Origin: Notolepis coatsorum
Lineage: Eukaryota; Chordata; Actinopteri; Aulopiformes; Paralepididae
Assembly (NCBI GenBank): GCA_963971535.1
Contig: OZ020587.1
Location: 158,265,328-158,329,327 of the forward strand
DNA: 64,000 bases
Direction: 5' to 3'
Within the stretch, counting starts at the first letter, position 1, and each line of letters opens with the position of its first letter. The position numbers were made by a program, and so were the translations under genes. The notes beneath the pieces are model-generated. The model was not told the DNA's origin. It ran no database searches and saw nothing but the letters and a program-made list of their open reading frames with translations. Below, piece by piece: positions 43,505-51,255 of the stretch.

Positions 43505-45024
43505 TTATGCTTCACAAAGCCACCCACTAATCTGCTCTGCGGGTCCCCCAGTGGGGCCCTAGGGTCGCCACGCCCCACCTGCTCAGCCCCTGCCTCCTCC
43601 TCATCCCCATCCCCTGCCTCCTCCCCTGCCTCCTCCCCTGCCTCCACCTCCGCCTCCATCTCCGCTGTCACCCCAGGAATCTTCTTCTCCAGACCATCTG
43701 TGTAGGTCCGCGCCACAGCCCTGGTGAACCGGAAGAGGTTGTGGTAATGCCCTTGTGGGTGCTTTTTTTTGTACAAGACAAAAGCGTTGAACATACATAT
43801 TTGGATCAGATACATCACAAACTTTTTGGTCCACTTTCCAGTCTTACGTGTAACCGGATAGTACGAGATATTTTGATCCAGCTGATCGACGCCGTTCATG
43901 AATTTATTGTACGCCATGATTGATGACGGCTTGAGCATCTCCACCCTCAGCGCTTTGCCCTTCTTCTGCTTCTTCCACACCATCGCCGTTTCCATGGTGT
44001 CCTCGTGGTAGCTGCTGATGGTCTTCACGATTCTCTTATCGCGCCATGCCACGATCAGGACCTCCTTGTTGTTGACCGCAATGCGCTCCCCCACACCGAT
44101 GTCACGTTTGGTCACGTTCTTGATGATGGCTGGCTCCCCCCGGTGCTTCCTGAGGGTACCACAGACATCGGTCCTCAACTGTCGGAGCCTGGCGGACATA
44201 CGTACCGAGTTGTAGAAGTTGTCCATATAGAGCGTATAGCCGGCCCCAGACAGACGTCCAAGCAGACCGACGACCGTGTCCCCCAGGAGCGAGCCTTCCC
44301 GACAATATGGCTTAAATGCAAAGCAATATCCTGTGCGTGATTCGCACAGGAAGTAAGACTTGATGCCATAGCGGGTGGGCTTGTTGGGGTTGTAGACCCG
44401 GAAGGTCAGGCGGCCTCGCCATGCCATCACCCCCTCGTCAATGGCGAGCTCACGTTCAGGCTGGTACAGGTCCTTGCACCTCGCGTTTACATGGTCGACT
44501 ACAGGGCGTACTTTGCACAATTTGTCTCTAACTTCCAGGGAAGTATTGTCCGCAAAGTGGAGGAATCGCCAGATCAATTGAAACCGGTTGCGTGGCATGG
44601 TCTGCGAGTAATATGGTGTGTACATCATGTCGTCAGTGGTCCACATCTGGTCCACGCGAGGCTTCCGCAGGACACTGCTAAGGAAATTGAGTCCAAGGAA
44701 CTTCTTCAGCTCCTTCAATGCGAGGGGCTTCCAAAGCAGTGCCCTGCTACTGGTTAGCGTGGGGTCCAGCCGGGCAATGGACTGCTCAGCGTAGAGGTTG
44801 GTCTGGGCAACAATGGAATTCAGAAAAGCATCTGTCAGGAACAGATCCATCCATTTCGCAGGCCGGTACGATTTGAGTGCCGCGGCGTCCTGGAGCAACC
44901 CCGGTTGGGCTGTGAAGGGGATCCTGTGAGGCACCCAGCCCTCACGAGACCAGGCATTCTCCTCTTCCTGACGGATCGCAGCCCTGCTCTTTGCTCCTCC
45001 GCGTCGCACGCCACGACCTGTCAA
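43462..45024 (-). CDS. piggyBac transposase, catalytic exon (PGBD4-like)
   Basis: 520 codons from the first ATG, but the real exon probably begins at the acceptor TTGACAG|GT (45,018). The DDE_Tnp_1_7 fold is complete: the N-terminal domain (MDLFLTDAFLNSIV, LNFLSSVLRKPR), then the catalytic aspartates in LAIDEGVMAWRGR (about 197), LYMDNFYNS (about 267) and NGVDQLDQN (about 378). A Glu/Ala/Gly-rich linker (about 455-490) follows. The enzyme cuts and pastes its element at TTAA sites without scars. The C-terminal cysteine-rich domain is out of frame. Upstream exons with the same splice phase lie at 45,432-48,795. Confidence 0.9.
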   Translation of the reverse strand: MTGRGVRRGGAKSRAAIRQEEENAWSREGWVPHRIPFTAQPGLLQDAAALKSYRPAKWMDLFLTDAFLNSIVAQTNLYAEQSIARLDPTLTSSRALLWKPLALKELKKFLGLNFLSSVLRKPRVDQMWTTDDMMYTPYYSQTMPRNRFQLIWRFLHFADNTSLEVRDKLCKVRPVVDHVNARCKDLYQPERELAIDEGVMAWRGRLTFRVYNPNKPTRYGIKSYFLCESRTGYCFAFKPYCREGSLLGDTVVGLLGRLSGAGYTLYMDNFYNSVRMSARLRQLRTDVCGTLRKHRGEPAIIKNVTKRDIGVGERIAVNNKEVLIVAWRDKRIVKTISSYHEDTMETAMVWKKQKKGKALRVEMLKPSSIMAYNKFMNGVDQLDQNISYYPVTRKTGKWTKKFVMYLIQICMFNAFVLYKKKHPQGHYHNLFRFTRAVARTYTDGLEKKIPGVTAEMEAEVEAGEEAGEEAGDGDEEEAGAEQVGRGDPRAPLGDPQSRLVGGFVKHNGCIQSHPQAKATV

Positions 45025-45194
45025 TTATACAAATATACTATAACACCCCTACTGTAGACATTCATATGCCACGTAGTTACAAACTGTGTGTGAGTGAATG
45101 AGTGAGTGTGTGTGGGGTTCAGATGTCAGAGCTGGACGTGGTGTGGGGGTCAGAGGTCAGAGCTGGAAGTGGTGTGCAGAGTGAGGCCAACTTA

Positions 45195-45255
45195 CCGCTC
45201 TTAGATGTGCGTTTCCGCCCTGCAACGGGTTCCGGCATGTCCAGACTAGTTCTAG
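45195..45255 (-). CDS. Possible piggyBac exon 4
   Basis: Between an acceptor-like TGATTCTAG and a good donor GAGCG|GTAAGT on the minus strand. It contains MPEPVAGRKRTSKS, a basic nuclear-signal-like run, in the phase needed by the last exon. No acceptor gives the phase needed by exon 3, so either the exon is skipped or the copy has a small indel. Confidence 0.4.
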
Positions 45256-45309
45256 AATCACATGATGTAATACATTACACTAGGGCAACATATTGTCATT
45301 GTATTTACA

Positions 45310-45311
<2 letters not shown>

Positions 45312-45398
<87 letters not shown>
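45312..45398. repeat. (TA)n dinucleotide microsatellite
   Basis: About 43 uninterrupted TA units, within an intron of the piggyBac gene. Confidence 0.97.
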
Positions 45399-45399
<1 letters not shown>

Positions 45400-45431
45400 C
45401 ATTATGTGTTATATTTTATGTACAATTACCT

Positions 45432-45504
45432 GCAGGAGTAGAATGTGATACTATGTTGTTGCCAGTCTCTGCGTCACTCTCTGCGGGGTCTGCGCCAGAA
45501 TCTG
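45432..45504 (-). CDS. piggyBac exon 3 (predicted)
   Basis: Minus strand, from the acceptor TCCAATTCAG to the donor CTGCAG|GTAATT. It encodes an acidic Asp/Ser/Ala/Glu stretch (DSGADPAESDAETG) like the disordered N-terminus of piggyBac transposases. Enters and leaves in phase 1, as do exon 2 and the last exon. Confidence 0.6.
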
Positions 45505-45593
45505 AATTGGATTAAATTCATTCAGTAAGTAAGTCTCATAAAACACAATAGTAATACATTTACATACATAAATGTAGTTAGTACATACCCAAG

Positions 45594-45635
45594 CATGTTG
45601 GTGTATCGGCCCCGGACTCGGTGTCGGATCCTGTA
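45594..45635 (-). CDS. piggyBac exon 2 (predicted)
   Basis: Minus strand, from the acceptor TTCATTACAG to the donor GCTTGG|GTATGT. About 14 codons (SDTESGADTPTC), acidic and in phase 1 at both ends. It continues the acidic stretch from exon 1. Confidence 0.55.
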
Positions 45636-45675
45636 ATGAACACAAAATAAATCAGCGGCCATTGTACATCAAAGC

Positions 45676-45684
45676 ATGTACATG

Positions 45685-45723
<39 letters not shown>

Positions 45724-45982
45724 ATATGCAGGCCTCGCCATAGTTCAAAGGTGTTTGAGAGGGTTCAATCCTTTGATGTGGTGTGTGTGTGTGTGTGTGT
45801 GTGTGTTGTAATCAATGCTATTTCATTTAGCATAGTCCCAATTCCATTGATAGCACACACACACACACAGTGTGTGCTATCAATGGAATTGTGCTACATG
45901 CTATGCTACACAATCCATGCATATATAGGCCACAATGTGCTGCAAGTTCAAAGCTATTGGATAGGGGTCATGCCCTTTGATA

Positions 45983-46045
<63 letters not shown>

Positions 46046-46130
46046 CATGGTGGCCTATATATGCCTATATATGCCTATATATGCATGGATTGTGTAGCAT
46101 AGCATGTAGCACAATTCCATTGATAGCTCT
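45676..46130. repeat. (TG)n tracts within inverted repeats
   Basis: Three (TG)n tracts (about 45,688-45,716, 45,780-45,806, 45,984-46,041). CTATCAATGGAATTGTGCTA and the 40 bp after it (45,880-45,935) return as the reverse complement at 46,053-46,128, around the last (TG)n. A smaller palindrome (CATTGATAGCACACAC...GTGTGTGCTATCAATG) lies at 45,845-45,888. This is a compound cruciform-capable structure in the intron. Confidence 0.85.
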
Positions 46131-46267
46131 CTCCGATCGGAGCTACCAAAGTCGTTGGTGCTGCTGCTGCTGGAGCTACCAAAGGTCCGGTCGTTGGTGC
46201 CGCTGCTGGAGCTACCAAAGGTCCGGTCGTTGGTGCTGCAACCGCGGGTCCAAACGCCAGCTTCGTT
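46131..46267 (-). pseudogene. Duplicated piece of piggyBac exon 1
   Basis: 137 bp matching 48,599-48,736 with about two differences (GTCGTTGG for GTCATTGG, AAGGTCCG for AAGTTCCG). It ends abruptly at CTTCGTTT, where the L1 3' end begins. It contains the Ala/Pro/Thr repeats of exon 1 but no start codon or splice site. Confidence 0.9.
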
Positions 46268-48310
46268 TTAGATTTATCTTTTTTTATTGGAAGAATTAGT
46301 ACATATTTATACATTTCAGTTATCAAAATGATACAACTTCCATTTCCTTCCCCATTCCTATCCCCTAATCCCACCATCCCACCCAGTGAGGGCGACTACA
46401 AACATACATAAAAATAAAATAAAAAATAAAAAAAAATAAAAAAAAAAGATAAAATAAAAATAAAAAATAGACATTTAAATAATTAAACAAAAGTACAGAT
46501 GTGGCAGACAAAGCTACGCAAAAGAAAAATTAAGTAAAATTAAAATAAAACAAAGATAAAACAAAGATATTTTTATATATACATACCGTAATAATAATAT
46601 ATAATATAAGTGTTACTCTCCATTTTAGTAGCGTAATTTCCAGATGGTAAAACAAATAAAATGGAAAGTAAATTTAACACCCTTAGCAGACCACCACAAT
46701 GCCATCTCCCCAGCCATGCGTGGGCTAGCAGTGTCATGAAGATAGATAGGGGGTGGAGGGGGGTCATGAGGTCCCAAGTTTGGATGGAGTCATATGGGTT
46801 TTGAAATGAGATAGGAAGGGCTGCCATGTTATGTGGAAGATATCTGTGTGGTCTTGTGTAGTAAATCTGATTTTCTCTATATGTATAAGAGACATGACAT
46901 CCCTCATCCAGTGTAAGTGTGAAGGGGGAGTGGCTGCCTTCCAGTTGAATAGGATGAGGTGTCTGGCAATGAGTGAGGCAAAGGCCATGGCATTGGATTG
47001 CCCAATAGATATTGCAGTGTTTTCCGGTGTCAAGCCAAATAGTGCAATAAGAGGGCATGGGTCAATATTCATAAAAAATATGTCTGAATAAGATTTAAAA
47101 ATGGAAGTCCAGAAAGGGGCCAGTACTGGACAATGCCAGAACATATGAATAAGTGAGCCAGGGGCTTGGTGACACCGGTCGCATGTGGGATCCATGCCAG
47201 GATTTATCTTCGCCAGTCTAGTCTTTGACCAATATAGACGGTGGAGGAGCTTGAACTGTATCAGTGAATGGCGGGCACATATTGAAGAAGAGTGTATTCG
47301 GGCAAGAGCGTTTTCCCATTCTTTGTCTGTAAATTGATGATTTAGATCGGACTCCCAGTTTTGTCTTATAGCCAATACTGAGGAGGGTAGGGATAGGGAT
47401 ATGATGTTATATAGTTTAGATATTGAGCCTTTGATTACAACCTTCACCTCCAAGATGCGATCGATCAAAGTTTTTGGGGGTGTATGGGGGAACTGGTCAA
47501 ATTTGCTCTTAACAAAATCACGTATCTGTAGATATCTGAAAAAATTTGTTTTTGGTAAGTTAAACTTTAGGGACAGTTGTGTGAAAGACATAAAAGAACT
47601 GTCTTGGTACAAATCATAAATGTTCAGAATGCCCTTCTTAAACCAGTTGCTGAAGGTTTCATCCACCATAGAGGGAGGGAAAAGGACGTTTTTGTGGACA
47701 GGTGACAACTGTGACATGGCGTGGAGACCAAAGTGTTTTCTAAACTGGGACCAGATCCGGAGGGAGTGTTGTACTAAGAGGTTGTTGGTATACTGGGCGG
47801 TTGTGACTGGGAGCGAAGAGCAGACTAAGGATTGCAAAGATGTTCTAGAACAAGATGCCCTTTCCATGTCCACCCATGCCGGTACCCACTGACAGAGTCC
47901 GTAGTGGGAGTGACTCCAGTAGAGAATGCTGTGAATATTTGCAGCCCAATAGTAGACCAAGAAATTGGGTAGTGCGAAGCCTCCCTGTGATTTAGGCTTC
48001 TGGAGGGCCATTTTATTTATTCGGACTGGGCGTTTGTTCCAAATAAAATCTGATATTGCCTTGTCGAGGGCTTTGAAAAATGACTTTGGAATAAAGGTTG
48101 GAATATTTTGAAATAAGTACAGAAATTTCGGTAATGTGTTCATTTTCACAGTGTTCACTCTGCCAACAAGTGATAAAGGAAGTGATGACCATCTGATAAA
48201 ATCCTGCTTGGTGCGCTCCAGTAGAGGGGTGAAGTTGGACGCTATGAGATTAGAATGTTTATGTGTTATCGTTATGCCAAGGTAACGGAAGCTGCTTGGG
48301 GAAAGCTTGA
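46268..48310 (-). mobile_element. 5'-truncated L1-type LINE in the piggyBac intron
   Basis: Minus strand. Coding part 48,158-46,764 plus about 130 bp more at the 5' side and a 3' UTR that ends near the A-rich region 46,268-46,460 and the AATAAAAAAAGATAAA at the extreme end. Inserted between exons 1 and 2 of the transposase, in the same orientation. No clear target duplication. Confidence 0.8.
46764..48158 (-). CDS. L1-type LINE ORF2, C-terminal region
   Basis: 464 codons of the part after the RT domain of an L1/Tx1-type ORF2: LPKFLYLFQNIPTFIPKSFFKALD and FIWNKRPVRI at the start. Further on is a cysteine-rich zinc-like segment DPTCDRCHQAPGSLIHMFWHCP (about 330-352), the characteristic CX2C...HX4C of L1 ORF2. 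The endonuclease and RT are absent by 5' truncation, so it cannot move by itself. The frame is open throughout, so the copy is young. Confidence 0.88.
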   Translation of the reverse strand: MNTVKMNTLPKFLYLFQNIPTFIPKSFFKALDKAISDFIWNKRPVRINKMALQKPKSQGGFALPNFLVYYWAANIHSILYWSHSHYGLCQWVPAWVDMERASCSRTSLQSLVCSSLPVTTAQYTNNLLVQHSLRIWSQFRKHFGLHAMSQLSPVHKNVLFPPSMVDETFSNWFKKGILNIYDLYQDSSFMSFTQLSLKFNLPKTNFFRYLQIRDFVKSKFDQFPHTPPKTLIDRILEVKVVIKGSISKLYNIISLSLPSSVLAIRQNWESDLNHQFTDKEWENALARIHSSSICARHSLIQFKLLHRLYWSKTRLAKINPGMDPTCDRCHQAPGSLIHMFWHCPVLAPFWTSIFKSYSDIFFMNIDPCPLIALFGLTPENTAISIGQSNAMAFASLIARHLILFNWKAATPPSHLHWMRDVMSLIHIEKIRFTTQDHTDIFHITWQPFLSHFKTHMTPSKLGTS

Positions 48311-48423
48311 AGGGGAACCGTTACATATTCACAGTATACAATTATTCAAATAAGTGTTAGGTAAATCATCAAATACACGTTTCACACACACACACATATA
48401 TATAAGACCATGTAATTACCTGG

Positions 48424-48795
48424 TGGTTCCCAATCGGCGCTCCCATCAGATTCATGGGTGGTCGAATCGCTGTCCGCTGACTCGGATGAAGAAGCTATGA
48501 CCACAGCGGCCTTCCTCTTCCTCGAACTGCGTCGGGGAGAGCCGATCCCGGTCCCGGGGCGAGACGCGTTGCTGGGCCCAGCAACGGTCTCACGGCTCTC
48601 TCCGATCGGAGCTACCAAAGTCATTGGTGCTGCTGCTGCTGGAGCTACCAAAGTTCCGGTCGTTGGTGCCGCTGCTGGAGCTACCAAAGGTCCGGTCGTT
48701 GGTGCTGCAACCGCGGGTCCAAACGCCAGCTTCGTTTGAACAAACCGATCCGCTGTCGGTTTGTCGCCTCGCTTACCTACACTACGTCTCCTCAT
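48424..48795 (-). CDS. piggyBac transposase exon 1 (N-terminal disordered region)
   Basis: ATG at 48,795; 124 codons to the donor CCACCAG|GTAATT. It has a basic start (RRRSVGKRGDK), Ala/Pro/Thr repeats (TTGPLVAPAA), a basic patch RRSSRKRKA that could be a nuclear signal, then an acidic Ser/Asp/Glu tract ending in DWEPPG. Piggyback transposases usually have such an acidic N-terminus, with a basic signal more often near the C-terminus. Its phase (1) fits exons 2 and 3 and the catalytic exon. The intron to exon 2 is 2.8 kb because of the L1 and inverted repeats. Confidence 0.75.
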
Positions 48796-49111
48796 ACTGA
48801 ACTAATAATCTAAATGGAACTACTAACTGATCAAACTACTATTACTACTACTGAAATATACTACCTAGACTACACACTAATCCCTCACAATAGTACTACT
48901 ACTTAGCACGACTAAGTACTTTCTAAAGCACAGCTGAAACCTTACAATTATTCTGATACTACCACTATACTGTATAACACTATAAATATAGACTATAGGC
49001 TGATCTCAATTCAAATATCTCTCTCTCAATCTCTCTCTCTCTATCGCTCTATCTATCTCTCTCTCTCTCTCTCTCCTCCAAAACCTCATCGATTCTGGGA
49101 TCGCGCAAACG

Positions 49112-49121
49112 TTTTATACCT
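49112..49121 (-). promoter_or_regulatory. TATA box of the piggyBac transposase gene (predicted)
   Basis: GGTATAAAAC on the minus strand, about 320 bp before the exon-1 ATG. A (CT)n tract (49,020-49,078) lies in the expected 5' UTR. Confidence 0.5.
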
Positions 49122-49308
49122 GTGGTCACATTGGCCACTGCATCTGGCCAATCAAATGCCAGATTCATTGTGGGGTACAATATTCACCCTCATGTGATAG
49201 TGTTAGAAAATAGGGGGACACTGCCACCTAGTGAAATTTGAGAGGAAATGCAGTTTCCTGTTCAAATTTTCTGCCAAAAGCTCCGCGGTGAAGTTCAGAC
49301 GGGGAAAA

Positions 49309-49821
49309 TCACTCCTGTGACATCACGCAGACACTCCCGGCTCATTGATAAAAGGGGACAGGCTGAGCGGGGAGGGAACACAAGAAAAACGGAACGGACA
49401 CAAGAACACACCCACCTTCACACAGAGGAGCGGCAGCAGGAACAAAGGAACACACGGAGAAGAACGAGAACAGAATCCTCTTTGTTGTCAGCAGAGAACA
49501 AAGACAATCAAGAACTACCATCCTTTAATCTACTTTCTTAGTCTAGTTTGGATCGCAGACGGCATAGTGTCTAGTGATCACGACTATAGCGTTCTTTATT
49601 TTAATTGAAACAGATCATTTTTGTATGACTTTGTGGATTTTAATAAACCACTACTTTTGAAATAACTACACTCTCCTCTTCATTCTCCTGCATAGCCGCC
49701 GTGAAGCAAGGCCAGTTTCCTGGTCTTTGAAAGTAGTACAAGGGAAGTAGGACGGACAAATCACAACGCAGAGGGACTTAGCTGGTTCTGTATAACAGAA
49801 CCATTCACCCTTGTAACTTCA
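49309..49821 (+). repeat. Right LTR of the 35-kb element, 3' part
   Basis: Matches 15,788-16,300 with about five substitutions, including AATAAA in place of TATAAA. It ends ACTTCA and is followed by CGAG and the LINE endonuclease half. Confidence 0.93.
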
Positions 49822-49825
49822 CGAG

Positions 49826-51255
49826 ATTTTACAATCAGCCACATTAATACACAATGGCAATGTAGCCGGGTTATTTTTTGACAGGTTTACTGCACCCCAG
49901 AATTTAGCTGGGTTAGAGTAGGAATTCGAGACTAAGTCTAAAAAGTAATCAGATTTAGCCTTCCTCACAGCTGCAGTAGTTCTATTTCTAAGTTGTCTGA
50001 AGGAAAGCCAGTCTTGCGTATCCCCAGTGCGTCTAGCACGTGACCACGCAGAGTTCCGCTCAGAAAATAATGCTGACAGCTCACTTGAGAACCACGGTGC
50101 CACCCTATCCTTAATCCTAGTCATTTTATAAGGAGCATGTTTATCTACAAAGCAATTAAATGTCTTTATAAAAGAATCCAGTGCAGTTTAAACATTATCA
50201 GACCCTGCTAAACATAGACTATTATTAGTAGCAATGTCCTCCAAAAAGGTTTGGGGGTTAAAGATTTTAAGATTTCTCCTTTGAACAATACGCGGTCTTG
50301 ATTTCAGCAGTTTTGTGGATCTAACACAGACCGTAGGACAATAATCACTAATGCCTAAATCAAATACACCACTAGCAGAGATCCTGTCACATCTGTTAGA
50401 AAATATCAAGTCAATGAGAGTGGATTTAGCATGATCTTTAGGGTTTGGTCTAGTGCTCTCAGTAATCAACTGAGTAAGGCAGAGGTTACCACTCACCTCC
50501 TTCAGGTAACTAGAAGCAGCATTTCGCCAGGCCAAGTTAAAATCACCCAGCACTAGCATCTCTGAATTAGAATATAATGACAGTATATCCATAATTTTAT
50601 CAGTAGCACTAGCCTCAGCTTTGGGAGGCCTATAGACACCAATCAAAACTAAAGAGTTACAAGGCCCCAAATCAACCTTCAGCACAAGTAATTCGAAACA
50701 CTTTGGAACTGTGATGGTATTCAATACTGAAACAGACAAACAGGATTTACATACATTGCAACACCACCCCCTCTGCCAGCTCTGTCGCTTCTATATAAAT
50801 TATAGTGCTGTAAAGCTGCAGATGAGTCATTGTCAGATTTTTTTAACCAGGTTTCCGATAAAACCAGAACATCAGGATCAGCCTGAGATACTAAAATGTT
50901 CAGATGGTCTAACTTATGTTGTTGAAGGAGGCTTTGTATGTTTAAATGGATTAGGCCAAGCTCTTTCCTATCCTTGAAGGCAGATGGGCTGTTCAGACTA
51001 ACTGTGGCAGAGACTGTATCATTAGGTACAGAGGTTATGGGAACAGAAACCTGAGACAAGGGGTGTACATATCTCTCATTTTTAAGATCCACCAGGTTAC
51101 TCCTGACCACACCCCTCTCTTCTACATAACTGCGCCTACCACGCGACAAACCATCACATACAACAGAGATATTTTTAGGAGTAGGTCCATCAATAGGGCT
51201 TTGATCCGCCTGATCCCTGGGAGTGGCTTTAAAAACATGGACACAAGGAACTAAC
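49826..51255 (-). pseudogene. LINE endonuclease half, separated from its RT half
   Basis: Minus strand. The N-terminal part (51,257-50,721) reaches the APE-type endonuclease start (GLIHLNIQSL, ADPDVLVLSETWL). The next part (50,739-50,188) continues it with LVLIGVYRPP, LVLGDFNLAW, STLIDLIFSN and LGISDYCPTV. The last part (50,124-49,826) is the linker to the RT (WFSSELSALFSERN). There is a frame change near 50,730 and an in-frame TAA at about 50,188. The catalytic asparagine/aspartate/histidine set is incomplete: SDY stands where SDH is usual. The frame continues at 14,795 across the LTR insertion. The 5' end meets the minisatellite at about 51,254, with ACACT repeated on both sides. Confidence 0.9.

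Larger units (their letters stand above)
39601..49308 (-). mobile_element. piggyBac-related insertion in the right LTR (left end intact, right end lost)
   Basis: At 39,597-39,600 the LTR reads TTAA and is followed by CACTTTGGGTGCCGGCC, the kind of terminus expected for a piggyBac element (TTAA target, CACTT-type inverted repeat). The piggyBac transposase gene lies inside on the minus strand. No matching inverted terminus or TTAA is seen at 49,308. Instead the LTR resumes 387 bp further along, so a deletion removed the right terminus plus part of the LTR. The insert includes satellites and an L1 copy, which is why it is 9.7 kb. Confidence 0.65.
14796..49821 (+). mobile_element. LTR element (no pol found) with nested insertions, 35 kb end to end
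   Basis: Bounded by copies of one LTR that start TGTAGTATT and end GTAACTTCA, flanked by CGAG on both sides. Internal parts belonging to it are 16,301-21,987 (primer site, leader), about 30,581-31,302 with its duplicate 34,598-35,319, and 35,320-38,999 (gag-like ORF and downstream), minus an L2 insert. The rest consists of later insertions: BEL/Pao (21,988-30,575), a tandem-duplicated segment, L2 (35,768-36,436) and a piggyBac insert in the right LTR (39,601-49,308). I see no protease, RT, integrase or env that belongs to it, so it is a non-autonomous large retrotransposon derivative or a pol-deleted ERV/Gypsy-type element. LTR copies differ by about 1 per cent by eye. Confidence 0.85.

Noticed and set aside
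44005..44340. Plus-strand frame opposite the transposase
   Set aside because: Shadow of the piggyBac catalytic exon.
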